A program made the translations under genes and the position numbers. DNA of 64,000 nt. Origin: UBA2206 sp049303905 (lineage in GTDB: Bacteria; Patescibacteriota; Minisyncoccia; Moranbacterales; UBA2206). Shown here in pieces: positions 26,869-34,036 of this stretch. Positions within the stretch are counted from its first letter, which is position 1, and each line of letters starts with the position of its first letter. The stretch is from positions 78,369 through 142,368 of the forward strand of contig JBAQNP010000020.1 in assembly GCA_049303905.1 (NCBI GenBank). The letters are read 5' to 3'. Under the pieces are notes generated by a model. It ran no database searches. It was not told the origin of the DNA and worked only from the letters and a program-made list of their open reading frames with translations.

Positions 26869-26903
26869 TTTTTTGTTCAGTAACATGTTAAGTAACACTT
26901 TTT
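26869..26903. repeat. island repeat R3
   Basis: TTTTTGTTCAG is followed by TAACATGTTAAG and TAACACTTTTT. It separates hsdR from the HD gene. The outer words match R4 and R5 exactly or nearly so. Confidence 0.7.
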
Positions 26904-26913
26904 AAAAAAAACT

Positions 26914-27567
26914 ATGAATAAAAAGAAAATAATTGAAGCTACTAAAGATTATGTAAAACTGAAAATGGAAGGGGATGGTTCGGGGCATGATTTTTGGCAT
27001 GTTTATCGAGTTTGGAAAATGGCAATGCAAATTGGCAAAAAAGAAAAAGCGGATATGTTCATAGTTGAGCTCGGCGCGTTGCTTCATGATATTGCTGATT
27101 TTAAATTTAATAATGGTGATGATACTGTTGGAGCGAAAGTTTCTCGGGCTTGGCTAGAAAAACAGAAGGTAGATGAAAAGATAATTAAACACGTATGCAA
27201 TATTGTTAATGGTGTGTCCTTTAAGGGAGCTGGAGTAAAATCAGAAATTAAAACTAAGGAAGGGATGGTAGTTCAAGATGCTGATAGACTAGATGCCTTA
27301 GGAGCAATTGGAATAGCTAGAGTTTTTGCTTATGGTGGAACTAAGGGAAGAGAAATATATAACCCAGAAATTAAACCTACAAAAAGCAAGTCATTTGAGG
27401 AATATAAAAAAGCTAACATAACCAGTATTAATCATTTTTACGAAAAATTACTCTTACTTAAAGATTTGATGAATACTAAAACAGGCAAAAAGATGGCAAG
27501 TGAAAGGCATAAATTCACAAAACAGTATCTGGATAGATTTCTAAAAGAATGGGATGGAAAACTTTAA
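26914..27567 (+). CDS. HD-domain phosphohydrolase
   Basis: A 217-residue protein with the HD metal-binding signature: GHDFWHVYRVWKMA (first His, about 25-38), LGALLHDIADFK (HD pair, about 57), and the distal Asp in VVQDADRLDALGAIGIARVFAYGG (about 122). It resembles the YedJ-type uncharacterised HD hydrolases of about 220 residues, probably a nucleotide or phosphate-ester hydrolase. Repeats R3 and R4 flank it, so it forms a single-gene cassette. The substrate is unknown. Confidence 0.85.
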   Translation: MNKKKIIEATKDYVKLKMEGDGSGHDFWHVYRVWKMAMQIGKKEKADMFIVELGALLHDIADFKFNNGDDTVGAKVSRAWLEKQKVDEKIIKHVCNIVNGVSFKGAGVKSEIKTKEGMVVQDADRLDALGAIGIARVFAYGGTKGREIYNPEIKPTKSKSFEEYKKANITSINHFYEKLLLLKDLMNTKTGKKMASERHKFTKQYLDRFLKEWDGKL

Positions 27568-27573
27568 TATAAC

Positions 27574-27616
27574 TTTTTGTTCAGCCCACCTCATCGGCGG
27601 ACAAATAACACTTTTT
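27574..27616. repeat. island repeat R4
   Basis: TTTTTGTTCAG (27574-27584) and TAACACTTTTT (27606-27616) enclose CCTCATCGGCGGACAA, a word also found in R1. Confidence 0.7.
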
Positions 27617-27626
27617 ACATAAAAAT

Positions 27627-27730
27627 ATGACAGAAAAACAACAACTTAATTTAGATTTTGAAAAAGCCGTTAGGATGATGGCGAAAACCAGAAAATTTCG
27701 ATGATCCGATTTTTGAAAAATTAATTATGT
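27627..27730 (+). pseudogene. remnant of a small ORF with a frameshift
   Basis: An ATG at 27627 opens a 25-codon frame (starts MTEKQQLNLDFEKAVRMMAK) that ends at TGA 27702-27704. Losing one base in the AAAATTT run near 27691-27697 would continue it as FDDPIFEKLIM to a TAA at 27730. It sits right after repeat R4 and may be the start of a decayed cassette gene. No family was recognised. Confidence 0.35.
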
Positions 27731-27764
27731 AATTGTAAATGAGAAGCTATCCACAGCCCAAGAG

Positions 27765-27797
27765 TTGCCAGGATTAGTTTAGAGTGATATAATATCA
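27765..27797 (+). promoter_or_regulatory. promoter with palindromic -10 operator
   Basis: TTGCCA at 27765-27770, a 17-base spacer, and TATAAT at 27788-27793. The -10 lies inside TGATATAATATCA (27785-27797). This is the same arrangement as before the NYN gene at 16914-16946. Confidence 0.7.
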
Positions 27798-27823
27798 TCA
27801 TCATAATACTAAACTAAAAAAAT

Positions 27824-28678
27824 ATGACTAAAAAAACAAAAAATAATCTGGTAATTTTTGAGGAACATTCTGTTCGAAGAGAGTGGGATGGAAAAAAAGA
27901 AAAATGGTATTTTTCTGTTATCGATATCATTTCCGTGCTTGTTGAACAGCCTGATTTTAGAAAGGCAAAGAGTTATTGGACGACACTAAAAGGCCGACTC
28001 AAAAAGGAAGGCAGTGAGTTGGTCACAAAATGTGACCAACTGAAAATGCAATCGGCTGACGGAAAATTTTATAAAACAGATGTAGCTAGCATAGAAACAA
28101 TTTTGCGCTTAATTCAATCTATACCGAGCAAAAAAGCTGAGCCTTTCAAATTGTGGTTGGCAAAAGTGGGAAAGGAAAGAATTGATGAAATTGCTGATCC
28201 GGAATTAGCAGTCAGCAGAGCTAAGGGAATTTATGAGAAAAAAGGTTATCCAAAAGATTGGGTGGACAAGAGAATGAGAGGAATTGCTGTAAGGAATACT
28301 TTGACTGATGAGTGGAGTGAAAGAGATATAAAAAAAGGAAATGAATTTGGAATTTTGACTAATGAGATTTATAAAAATACTTTTGATGAGGATTATAAGT
28401 CTCTAATGAAGATAAAGAATTTAGACAAGAAAAATAAGGATAATTTGAGAGATCACATGGGGGATATTGAGTTGATTTTGACAATGTTGGCTGAGGCAAC
28501 TTCTACTGACATTTCCAGATCAAAAAATTCAAAAGGATTGGAAGAGATCCGAATTGATGTCAAAAAAGGCGGAAAGATTGCAGGGGAGGCAAGGGAGAAA
28601 ATTGAAAAAGAAACTAATCGGAAAGTTGTGATGAGAGGAAATTTTAAAGAAGCGGGTGGTCAAAAAAAGTTGAAATAA
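27824..28678 (+). CDS. BRO-N domain protein, phage antirepressor-like
   Basis: A 284-residue protein. The N-terminal 120 residues match the BRO-N/antirepressor fold (FEEHSVRREWDGKKEKWYFSVIDIISVLVE, YWTTLKGRLKKEGSELVTKC, DVASIETILRLIQSIPSKKAEPFKLWL). The C-terminal region (GDIELILTMLAEATSTDIS) resembles DinD-like proteins and ends in a basic helix. These proteins are linked to phage and DNA-damage responses. Its promoter overlaps a palindrome shared with the NYN gene, and repeat R5 follows its stop. Confidence 0.8.
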   Translation: MTKKTKNNLVIFEEHSVRREWDGKKEKWYFSVIDIISVLVEQPDFRKAKSYWTTLKGRLKKEGSELVTKCDQLKMQSADGKFYKTDVASIETILRLIQSIPSKKAEPFKLWLAKVGKERIDEIADPELAVSRAKGIYEKKGYPKDWVDKRMRGIAVRNTLTDEWSERDIKKGNEFGILTNEIYKNTFDEDYKSLMKIKNLDKKNKDNLRDHMGDIELILTMLAEATSTDISRSKNSKGLEEIRIDVKKGGKIAGEAREKIEKETNRKVVMRGNFKEAGGQKKLK

Positions 28679-28679
28679 T

Positions 28680-28715
28680 TTTTTGTTCAGTAATATATTA
28701 AGTAACACCTTTTTA
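28680..28715. repeat. island repeat R5
   Basis: TTTTTGTTCAG followed by TAATATATTAAG and TAACACCTTTTT. It is the right-most copy and marks the end of the accessory island. A short unassigned open frame (GTG 28729) runs from here into the terminator. Confidence 0.65.
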
Positions 28716-28790
28716 ATTTTTGGATTATGTGACTAAAAAATTTGATTGTTATTGGCTAACAACTCATTGCAAAGGCGATATTTCAGAAAT

Positions 28791-28820
28791 AAAAAAGACG
28801 GAAATTAATCCGTCTTTTTT
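28791..28820. terminator. bidirectional terminator
   Basis: AAAAAAGACGGA (28791-28802) pairs with TCCGTCTTTTTT (28809-28820). It ends rpmE on the minus strand and the BRO-N unit on the plus strand. Confidence 0.85.
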
Positions 28821-28836
28821 GCTATAAAAAGCTGTG

Positions 28837-29130
28837 TTATTTTTTCTTCTTAGAAACTACTTTTTTGATTTCGGCTTTGGTTTTGACAACCTTTTCTTTC
28901 TTGGGTTTTTTGGCTACTTTTTTGGCGGCTGCTTTTTCGGCTAATTTCTTGAAACGATCAACTCGGCCCGTAGCGCCCATTTCTTTCTTTTTGCCGGTAT
29001 AGAGCGGGTGGCAAGCGCCACAAATTTCGATTTTCATCTCCGGAACGGTTGAACCGGTTTCAATGACATTTCCGCAAGAACAGGTTATTTTTGCGTCAGA
29101 GTAGTACTTAGGATGGATGTTTTTCTTCAT
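28837..29130 (-). CDS. rpmE: 50S ribosomal protein L31 with basic C-terminal extension
   Basis: The N-terminal 65 residues are a zinc-type L31: MKKNIHPKYY, a CSC pair near residue 19, CGACHPLYTGKKK near 37-49 and the RVDRFKK end. The remaining 30 residues are a Lys/Ala-rich tail like those on other ribosomal proteins in this genome. It is transcribed away from rpsB, and the two promoters share one -35 core. Confidence 0.95.
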   Translation of the reverse strand: MKKNIHPKYYSDAKITCSCGNVIETGSTVPEMKIEICGACHPLYTGKKKEMGATGRVDRFKKLAEKAAAKKVAKKPKKEKVVKTKAEIKKVVSKKKK

Positions 29131-29165
29131 AAAGTTAGGCAGGTTTTAGTTGTTTATACTAAGAT

Positions 29166-29194
29166 AATTTAGCATAGCTTTTGAGAATTGACAA
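29166..29194 (-). promoter_or_regulatory. rpmE promoter
   Basis: On the minus strand TTGTCA (29194-29189) and TAAATT (29171-29166) are 17 bases apart. The -35 overlaps that of the rpsB promoter on the other strand. Confidence 0.6.
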
Positions 29195-29216
29195 GGGGCG
29201 AGGTGGGTGGTATATT
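29188..29216 (+). promoter_or_regulatory. rpsB-tsf operon promoter
   Basis: TTGACA at 29188-29193 and TATATT at 29211-29216 with a 17-base spacer. It leaves a leader of about 140 bases. Confidence 0.85.
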
Positions 29217-29267
29217 AGATAAGTCGTTTTATTTGATATGGAACGGCTAAAACACATACTTTCTTTG

Positions 29268-29311
29268 GATTCCGTCCTGATCCCTAAAAAAGGGATTTTA
29301 GGAGTCCAGCT
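29268..29311 (+). promoter_or_regulatory. rpsB leader hairpin
   Basis: In the untranslated leader, TGGA, CCT and TCCC on the left pair in order with GGGA, AGG and TCCA on the right, giving a segmented hairpin. It may be an S2 autoregulatory structure, but it matches no leader class I can name. Confidence 0.4.
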
Positions 29312-29363
29312 TTTTAGTAGGCCAAGAGAAGGTAGCGGAGATAATTAATTAAGGAAAAAAACA

Positions 29364-30179
29364 ATGGAAGAAAATAAGAAAGAATCGACCGTAACGGTTG
29401 ATCAAACTACTCCAGCTAAACAGCCGGTAGTTGATTGTTTCTCCGATTTAGATTTTTCTAAATTGGAAGTGACCCTTGAAGAAATGTTTAAGAGTGGTGT
29501 TCATTTTGGACATCATAAATCGAGAAAGAGTCCAAAGATGAGCAAATTTATCTTTGCAACCAAAGATAATATTAACATTTTAAATTTGGAAAAAACCAAA
29601 GAGAAACTTGAAGAGGCAATGAATTTTATCTCTAAATTGATTAGCGAAAATCAAGAGATACTTTTTGTTGGAACAAAAAAACAAGCTAAGAAAATAGTAG
29701 AATCGGCTGCTAAGAAATGTAGCATGCCAAGTGTCACAGAAAGATGGCTAGGTGGAACTTTCACTAACTTTTCAGCAATTTCTGGTCGCACTAGATATCT
29801 TCGCGAAGGATTAGAAAAAATGAAAAAAGGTGAGTATGTCAAATATACAAAATTTGAACAAATGAAAAAAGCAGAAGAACTGGAAAGATTGGAAAGTAAA
29901 ATGGGTGGGATAAAAGAAATGATGAAATTGCCTGGGGCTATTTTTATCGCTTCAGTAATGGAGGATAATATTGCTTTGAAAGAAGCTAAGAATAAAGGTA
30001 TTCCAGTCATTGCTTTGGTGGACACTAATATTGATCCAACAGATGTGGATTATCCAATTCCAGCCAATGAAGACGCTGTTTCATCTTTGAAATTAATGTT
30101 AGCCTATATTGTAAAAGCTGTGTTGGAAGGAAAAGATAAAAAAGAAAAATCAATCATTGAAGAAAAAGTAATTAGTTAA
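29364..30179 (+). CDS. rpsB: 30S ribosomal protein S2
   Basis: The 271 residues contain the S2 core (TLEEMFKSGVHFGHHKSRKSPKM, LNLEKTKEKLEEAMNFI, WLGGTFTNFSAISGR, IALVDTNIDPTDVDYPIPANEDA). An N-terminal extension of about 30 residues and a lysine-rich tail are added. It forms an operon with tsf nine bases downstream, the usual bacterial pairing. Confidence 0.97.
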   Translation: MEENKKESTVTVDQTTPAKQPVVDCFSDLDFSKLEVTLEEMFKSGVHFGHHKSRKSPKMSKFIFATKDNINILNLEKTKEKLEEAMNFISKLISENQEILFVGTKKQAKKIVESAAKKCSMPSVTERWLGGTFTNFSAISGRTRYLREGLEKMKKGEYVKYTKFEQMKKAEELERLESKMGGIKEMMKLPGAIFIASVMEDNIALKEAKNKGIPVIALVDTNIDPTDVDYPIPANEDAVSSLKLMLAYIVKAVLEGKDKKEKSIIEEKVIS

Positions 30180-30188
30180 AAAAAGAGC

Positions 30189-30767
30189 ATGTTAGATAAA
30201 ATAAAAAAATTAAGAGAACAAACTGGAGCAGGAATGGTGGATATCAAAAAAGCTCTGGAAGAAGCCAATGGCGATGAAGCGAAAGCGATTGAATTGCTTC
30301 GTAAACGTGGCCAAGAAAAAGCTTCAAAGAAATCAGAGAGATCAACACAAGAAGGTGTTGTGGTAAGCTATATTCATTCTAATAGTAGAGTCGGCGCAAT
30401 CGTCAAGCTTCTTTGTGAAACTGATTTTGTAGCGAGGAATGAAGAATTCAAAAAATTAGCGGAGGATATTGCTATGCACATCACCGCTATGAATCCAAAA
30501 TACATCAAACCGGAAGACGTTTTGCAAGAAATTGTGGATAAAGAAAAAGAAATTTGGATCGAGCAATTGAAAAATGAAGGAAAGCCGGAAAACTTAATGG
30601 CAAATATTTTGGCCGGAAAAGAAAAAAAATTCCGCGAGGAATTGTCGCTTATGGCACAACCATTTGTCAAAAATCCAGATCAAACTATAGGTGATTTAGT
30701 GAAAGAAAAAATTGGAAAAATTGGAGAAAATATTCAGGTGGGAAAGTTTTATCGAATAGAATTATAA
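30189..30767 (+). CDS. tsf: elongation factor Ts
   Basis: EF-Ts recycles EF-Tu-GDP. The 192-residue chain has the N-terminal UBA-like domain (IKKLREQTGAGMVDIKKALEEANGD) and the core contact motif CETDFVARNEEFKKLAEDIAMHI. The C-terminal AQPFVKNPDQTIGDLVKEKI is present. It is the short form with a single core subdomain. Confidence 0.96.
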   Translation: MLDKIKKLREQTGAGMVDIKKALEEANGDEAKAIELLRKRGQEKASKKSERSTQEGVVVSYIHSNSRVGAIVKLLCETDFVARNEEFKKLAEDIAMHITAMNPKYIKPEDVLQEIVDKEKEIWIEQLKNEGKPENLMANILAGKEKKFREELSLMAQPFVKNPDQTIGDLVKEKIGKIGENIQVGKFYRIEL

Positions 30768-30774
30768 AAACTAT

Positions 30775-31551
30775 ATGGCTAATGTTTTAATTTCTATATA
30801 TTCTTGGGAAAATCCTAAGATTTATAGAAGCAATATTGAACTAAAAAAGGATGACAAAGTTATTGTTCCAATGGAAAACGGGAATGAGCTTGGAATAGTT
30901 TTGGAAATTGATGTTAAGACGAAAGATGAATTGAAAGAAGATGTAGTGAGAAAAGCGACGAAAAGAGACGCGGAAACTTATGAGAAATACGAAAAAGAAA
31001 AAGATATTTTGCTAGATAGATGTCGAAAAGAGATAAAAGAAAGTCAGCTACCAATGAAAGTGATTGATGCTAGGATAAGTTTGGATGGCAAGCAAGCTAT
31101 TTTTGTTTTCACGGCTGATGGTCGAGTAGATTTTCGAGAATTAGTCAAAGTTCTTTCCAAAGATTTCAAGAAATCAATTAGAATGCAACAGATTGGTTCT
31201 CGGGATGAAGCGAGAAAGTTGGGAGGTTATGGAATCTGCGGTCGGGAATTTTGCTGTGTTAATTTTCCCGGAAGTATTCCTAGTATCACTACTGATATGG
31301 CGAGAGTTCAGCAAATTGCACATCGTGGAACCGAAAGAATTTCCGGCCTTTGTGGAAGATTGATGTGTTGTCTAGCCTATGAAGCGGATCAATACCGAAA
31401 CCTCTTGGAAGGAATGCCAGAGCTTTATAGTATTATAAATACCAGAGAAGGTAGGGGAACGGTAGTGGAAATAAATGCGATGACGCAAGAGATAAAAATA
31501 AAATTAGAAAGTGGTAAATACGTGGCTATAAAAAAAGAAGATATAAAATAA
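30775..31551 (+). CDS. ricT: PSP1-domain protein, RicT/YaaT-like
   Basis: A 258-residue protein with the PSP1 fold. The cysteine motifs GICGREFCCVNF (about residues 151-162) and ISGLCGRLMCCLAYE (about 188-202) are the pattern that binds Fe-S clusters in the RicAFT (YlbF-YmcA-YaaT) complex, which affects RNA processing in Bacillus. Partners RicA and RicF are not in the window. It follows tsf by seven bases, so it is coexpressed with translation genes. Confidence 0.85.
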   Translation: MANVLISIYSWENPKIYRSNIELKKDDKVIVPMENGNELGIVLEIDVKTKDELKEDVVRKATKRDAETYEKYEKEKDILLDRCRKEIKESQLPMKVIDARISLDGKQAIFVFTADGRVDFRELVKVLSKDFKKSIRMQQIGSRDEARKLGGYGICGREFCCVNFPGSIPSITTDMARVQQIAHRGTERISGLCGRLMCCLAYEADQYRNLLEGMPELYSIINTREGRGTVVEINAMTQEIKIKLESGKYVAIKKEDIK

Positions 31552-31552
31552 T

Positions 31553-32203
31553 ATGTTGTATACAATTATTTCTCCAATACTTATCGTGGTTAGCCTTGTT
31601 GGCATAATAGTATTTTTGGTGAAAAAAGCCCCGGAGGTAGCTAATTTGGAAAAAGAAGAAAGTCTAGATCAAGGTGGAATGGTTGTTGCTAAGAAAAGTA
31701 TTTGGTCAATATTAAAAAGAAAGAATATTGAAGAGCATAGGGATTTCAAGCATAAGACACTTTTATTTTTGGAAAAAACCACCAAAAAGATGAAAGTATT
31801 TTTTTTGAAAATGGAAAACATGTTTACCAACTGGGGAGAGTCAATTAGAAACAAGAGAAAAGCTCGAGAAGAAGAACATGTTGTGAGAGCGCTAGAATTG
31901 ATTGAAGAAAATAAATTTTCCAAAGAAACTAAGAACCCTGAGATATCAGAACAAGTGAAAATAGAAGAAAAAGAGGAAGAGCAAAAACACGAGAAAAAAG
32001 ATATTTTGGAAAAAATATTAGTGGAGAGAATTGCGACAAATCCAAAAGATATCGAGGCATATGAAAGACTAGGGGAGTATTATTTTGAAATTGAAAATTG
32101 GAATTATGCCAAGGAATGTTTCAAGCAAGTTTTGAAGCTGAATCCGCGAAATATCGGAATTAGAAGCAAGATGCGAAAACTGGAAAGAATGTTGAGTAAA
32201 TAA
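31553..32203 (+). CDS. membrane-anchored TPR protein
   Basis: A 216-residue protein with one N-terminal membrane helix (LYTIISPILIVVSLVGIIVFLV, residues 2-23), a long charged region, and a C-terminal tetratricopeptide-like pair (NPKDIEAYERLGEYYFEIENWNYAKECFKQVLKLNP). It starts one base after ricT and is probably the last gene of the rpsB operon. It may be a scaffold at the membrane; the partner is unknown. Confidence 0.75.
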   Translation: MLYTIISPILIVVSLVGIIVFLVKKAPEVANLEKEESLDQGGMVVAKKSIWSILKRKNIEEHRDFKHKTLLFLEKTTKKMKVFFLKMENMFTNWGESIRNKRKAREEEHVVRALELIEENKFSKETKNPEISEQVKIEEKEEEQKHEKKDILEKILVERIATNPKDIEAYERLGEYYFEIENWNYAKECFKQVLKLNPRNIGIRSKMRKLERMLSK

Positions 32204-32210
32204 AATAAAA

Positions 32211-32282
32211 GCCGATGTAGCTCAATGGCAGAGCAACTCTTTTGTAAAGAGAAGGTTGCGGGTTCGATTCCCTCCATCGGCT
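32211..32282 (+). tRNA. tRNA-Thr(UGU)
   Basis: The acceptor GCCGATG pairs with CATCGGC. The D-stem is GCTC/GAGC and the anticodon stem is ACTCT/AGAGA with loop TTTGTAA (anticodon TGT). The T-arm contains TTCGATT. CCA is not encoded. It is the first tRNA of the Thr-Tyr-Thr-rpmG-Trp cluster. Confidence 0.95.
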
Positions 32283-32295
32283 CAAAAATAAAAAA

Positions 32296-32694
32296 ATGCA
32301 TATAAAAACAAAAGGATATATAGCTGAGATATATGTTACGGCTAAACTAATAGAAGATGGATGGAGAGTGCTAAATCCAATCGGTGAAAATAATCGATAT
32401 GATTTAGTCGCCGAAAGAAAGGGGAAGTTTATTAGAATTCAGGTTAAATATGTTACGCCTAAAGACGGTGCCCTAGCTGTTAATTGCAGAAGTAGCAATA
32501 ATTGGTCAGTTCTGCATTATTCTCCTGAAGAAATTGATTCCATTGCTGTTTTTAATTCAAAAGATAAATCAATTTATTTTGTGCCAGTTTCAAAAATAAA
32601 TCATAGTCTGTTTAAATTAAGAATAGAGCCGGCAAAAAATAATCAAAAAACAAAGATTCATTTAGCGAAAGATTTTATTAGATTAAAATATTAA
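32296..32694 (+). CDS. PD-(D/E)xK homing-endonuclease-like protein
   Basis: A 132-residue protein starting 14 bases after tRNA-Thr(UGU). The N-terminus has GYIAEIYVTAKLIEDGWRV, followed by the catalytic pattern NRYDLVAERKGKFIRIQVKY (about residues 33-52), with the Asp and QxK of a PD-(D/E)xK nuclease. This resembles the family of group I intron-associated endonucleases that includes I-Ssp6803I from a cyanobacterial tRNA intron. It is free-standing here. It may be a homing or restriction-type nuclease; the target is unproven. Confidence 0.7.
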   Translation: MHIKTKGYIAEIYVTAKLIEDGWRVLNPIGENNRYDLVAERKGKFIRIQVKYVTPKDGALAVNCRSSNNWSVLHYSPEEIDSIAVFNSKDKSIYFVPVSKINHSLFKLRIEPAKNNQKTKIHLAKDFIRLKY

Positions 32695-32713
32695 TCCGTT
32701 AATAGAAAAATAA

Positions 32714-32800
32714 GTGGGTCGGTGGCAGAGTGGTCAAATGCATCAGACTGTAAATCTGACGCCGCAAGGCTTCGGGGGTTCGACTCCCTCCCGGCCCACA
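32714..32800 (+). tRNA. tRNA-Tyr(GUA)
   Basis: A class II tRNA with a long variable arm. The acceptor GTGGGTC pairs with GGCCCAC with a G-U. The anticodon loop is CTGTAAA (anticodon GTA), the variable stem lies around 32760-32775, and TTCGACT is in the T-loop. The discriminator is A and CCA is not encoded. Confidence 0.95.
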
Positions 32801-32857
32801 CAAAATTTGCACATTGAAATTATTATATAGGTGAGTATTATTTTAAGAAGGATTAGC

Positions 32858-32885
32858 TTGACTATTTTTATTTATACTTTAAAAT
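32858..32885 (+). promoter_or_regulatory. promoter placed for a leaderless start
   Basis: TTGACT at 32858-32863 and TAAAAT at 32880-32885, 16 bases apart. The ATG of the next gene starts six bases after the -10, so the expected transcription start is at or next to the A of the ATG. Confidence 0.6.
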
Positions 32886-32891
32886 ATAGAT

Positions 32892-33482
32892 ATGAGTATA
32901 AATAAAGACATATTATCAAAATATTATTTGGAAGAAAAAAAATCAGTATGTGAGATTGCTGAGATTTTAGGGAAAAGTGAAACGGGAATAAATTACTGGA
33001 TGAATAAGTATAAGATAAAAAAAAGAACAATTAGCGACGCGGTTTATATAAAGAACAATCCAAATGGTGATCCATTTAAAATAAAAACTCCAAATAATTT
33101 ATATTTAGCTGAGCTCAGAGGATTTGGCTTGGGATTATATTGGGGTGAAGGAAATAAAGCCAATAAAAATTCTGTAAAAATTGCAAATACTGATCCGGAA
33201 CTAATTAAAAAGTTTATTGAATTTTTAGTGAAAATATTAGGAGTTGATAAGAAAAAGATAAAATTTTCATTGCAAGTTTTTAGCGATGTTAGCCCGCAAA
33301 AAGCAAAAAAATATTGGATCGATCAATTAAAAATAGATCCTAAACAGTTCTATAAAAAAATTACCGTTACTCAATCCGGAAAAATAGGAACGTATAAAAA
33401 GAAAAATATCTATGGTGTTTTGATGGTTTACTATCATAATACTAAACTAAGAAATATTTTGATTAATATGCTGCCGTTGTAG
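32892..33482 (+). CDS. LAGLIDADG-like homing endonuclease with HTH
   Basis: A 196-residue protein. Residues 1-45 form a helix-turn-helix (LEEKKSVCEIAEILGKSETGINYWMNKY). A single degenerate LAGLIDADG-type helix follows in LRGFGLGLYWGEGNK (about residues 75-88). The C-terminal half (KIANTDPELIKKFIEFLVKILG, YGVLMVYYHNTKLRNIL) fits the alpha/beta layout of such nucleases. Its stop codon TAG lies inside the acceptor stem of the intron-bearing tRNA-Thr, which overlaps it by ten bases. This suggests it spreads or maintains that intron, or recognises that tRNA gene. The assignment rests on motifs seen by eye. Confidence 0.6.
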   Translation: MSINKDILSKYYLEEKKSVCEIAEILGKSETGINYWMNKYKIKKRTISDAVYIKNNPNGDPFKIKTPNNLYLAELRGFGLGLYWGEGNKANKNSVKIANTDPELIKKFIEFLVKILGVDKKKIKFSLQVFSDVSPQKAKKYWIDQLKIDPKQFYKKITVTQSGKIGTYKKKNIYGVLMVYYHNTKLRNILINMLPL

Positions 33483-33750
33483 CTCAGTTGGTAGAGCATT
33501 TCCATGGTAAAATAATATTGCCCATTATTTAGGAAACTAAATAGTGCACCCCTGAATAACGGTTAAAGACCTGACACAGGCTCAGACCGTGGCGTTTTTG
33601 TGGAAGCGCCCGAACGACTGACAAGGGGAAGCTAATTTCTTTTTTTGGAAAATGCTTGATATACAGTCTAATCCTCTAAAATAGTGTTTTCGTGAAAAAT
33701 AGAGGCATCAATGAAGGAAAAGGTCCGCAGTTCGATTCTGCGCAACGGCT
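33473..33750 (+). tRNA. tRNA-Thr(GGU) interrupted by an intron
   Basis: The 5' exon 33473-33508 has acceptor GCCGTTG, D-stem GCTC/GAGC and anticodon stem TTTCC ending at anticodon GGT. The 3' exon 33714-33750 gives loop bases AA, the stem GGAAA, variable AGGTC, a T-arm CGCAG-TTCGATT-CTGCG and the acceptor CAACGGC. The joined exons make a normal 73-base tRNA without CCA. The intron interrupts the loop after anticodon base 36. Confidence 0.9.
33509..33713 (+). other. group I intron in tRNA-Thr
   Basis: A 205-base insert. The 5' splice site follows a U and the intron ends in G, as group I introns require. An internal guide candidate GCCCAT at 33520-33525 can pair with the exon end ATGGT, with a U-G at the splice site and one bulged C. 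CAGAC at 33583-33587 and AGTCT at 33665-33669 match the P7 helix, with GATATACAG before the second strand resembling the conserved 3' P7 flank. There is no internal ORF. Confidence 0.75.
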
Positions 33751-33784
33751 CAAGTTTAAAAATTTAAAAAATTAATTTAATTTT

Positions 33785-33940
33785 ATGGCACGAGAAAATT
33801 TAGCGAAGATGAAATGCGAAGTTTGCAAAACTGTAAATTATTTCACAACTCGCAACAAGAAAAAATTGAAAGAAAAACTCGCAATGAAAAAACATTGCAA
33901 GAAATGCAAGACTCACACGATGCATAAGGAAGCGAAGTAG
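33785..33940 (+). CDS. rpmG: 50S ribosomal protein L33
   Basis: A 51-residue protein with two Cys-x2-Cys zinc pairs (MKCEVCKTVNYFTTRNKK, KKHCKKCKTHTMHKEAK). The basic small protein has normal length. It lies between tRNA-Thr(GGU) and tRNA-Trp, an ancestral order in bacteria where secE and nusG often follow. Confidence 0.96.
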   Translation: MARENLAKMKCEVCKTVNYFTTRNKKKLKEKLAMKKHCKKCKTHTMHKEAK

Positions 33941-34036
33941 CCCAGCTGTGCTGGAATTTTCAATTCACAATTTTCAATTTTCAATCAATTTCTAATGTTT
34001 AAATTTTTAAATTTAGGATTTGTTTGGAAATTTTGA

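Noticed and set aside
28729..28827. Short GTG-initiated frame after repeat R5
   Set aside because: It runs into the terminator, lacks a ribosome binding site and matches no family; a gene remnant is possible but not supported.
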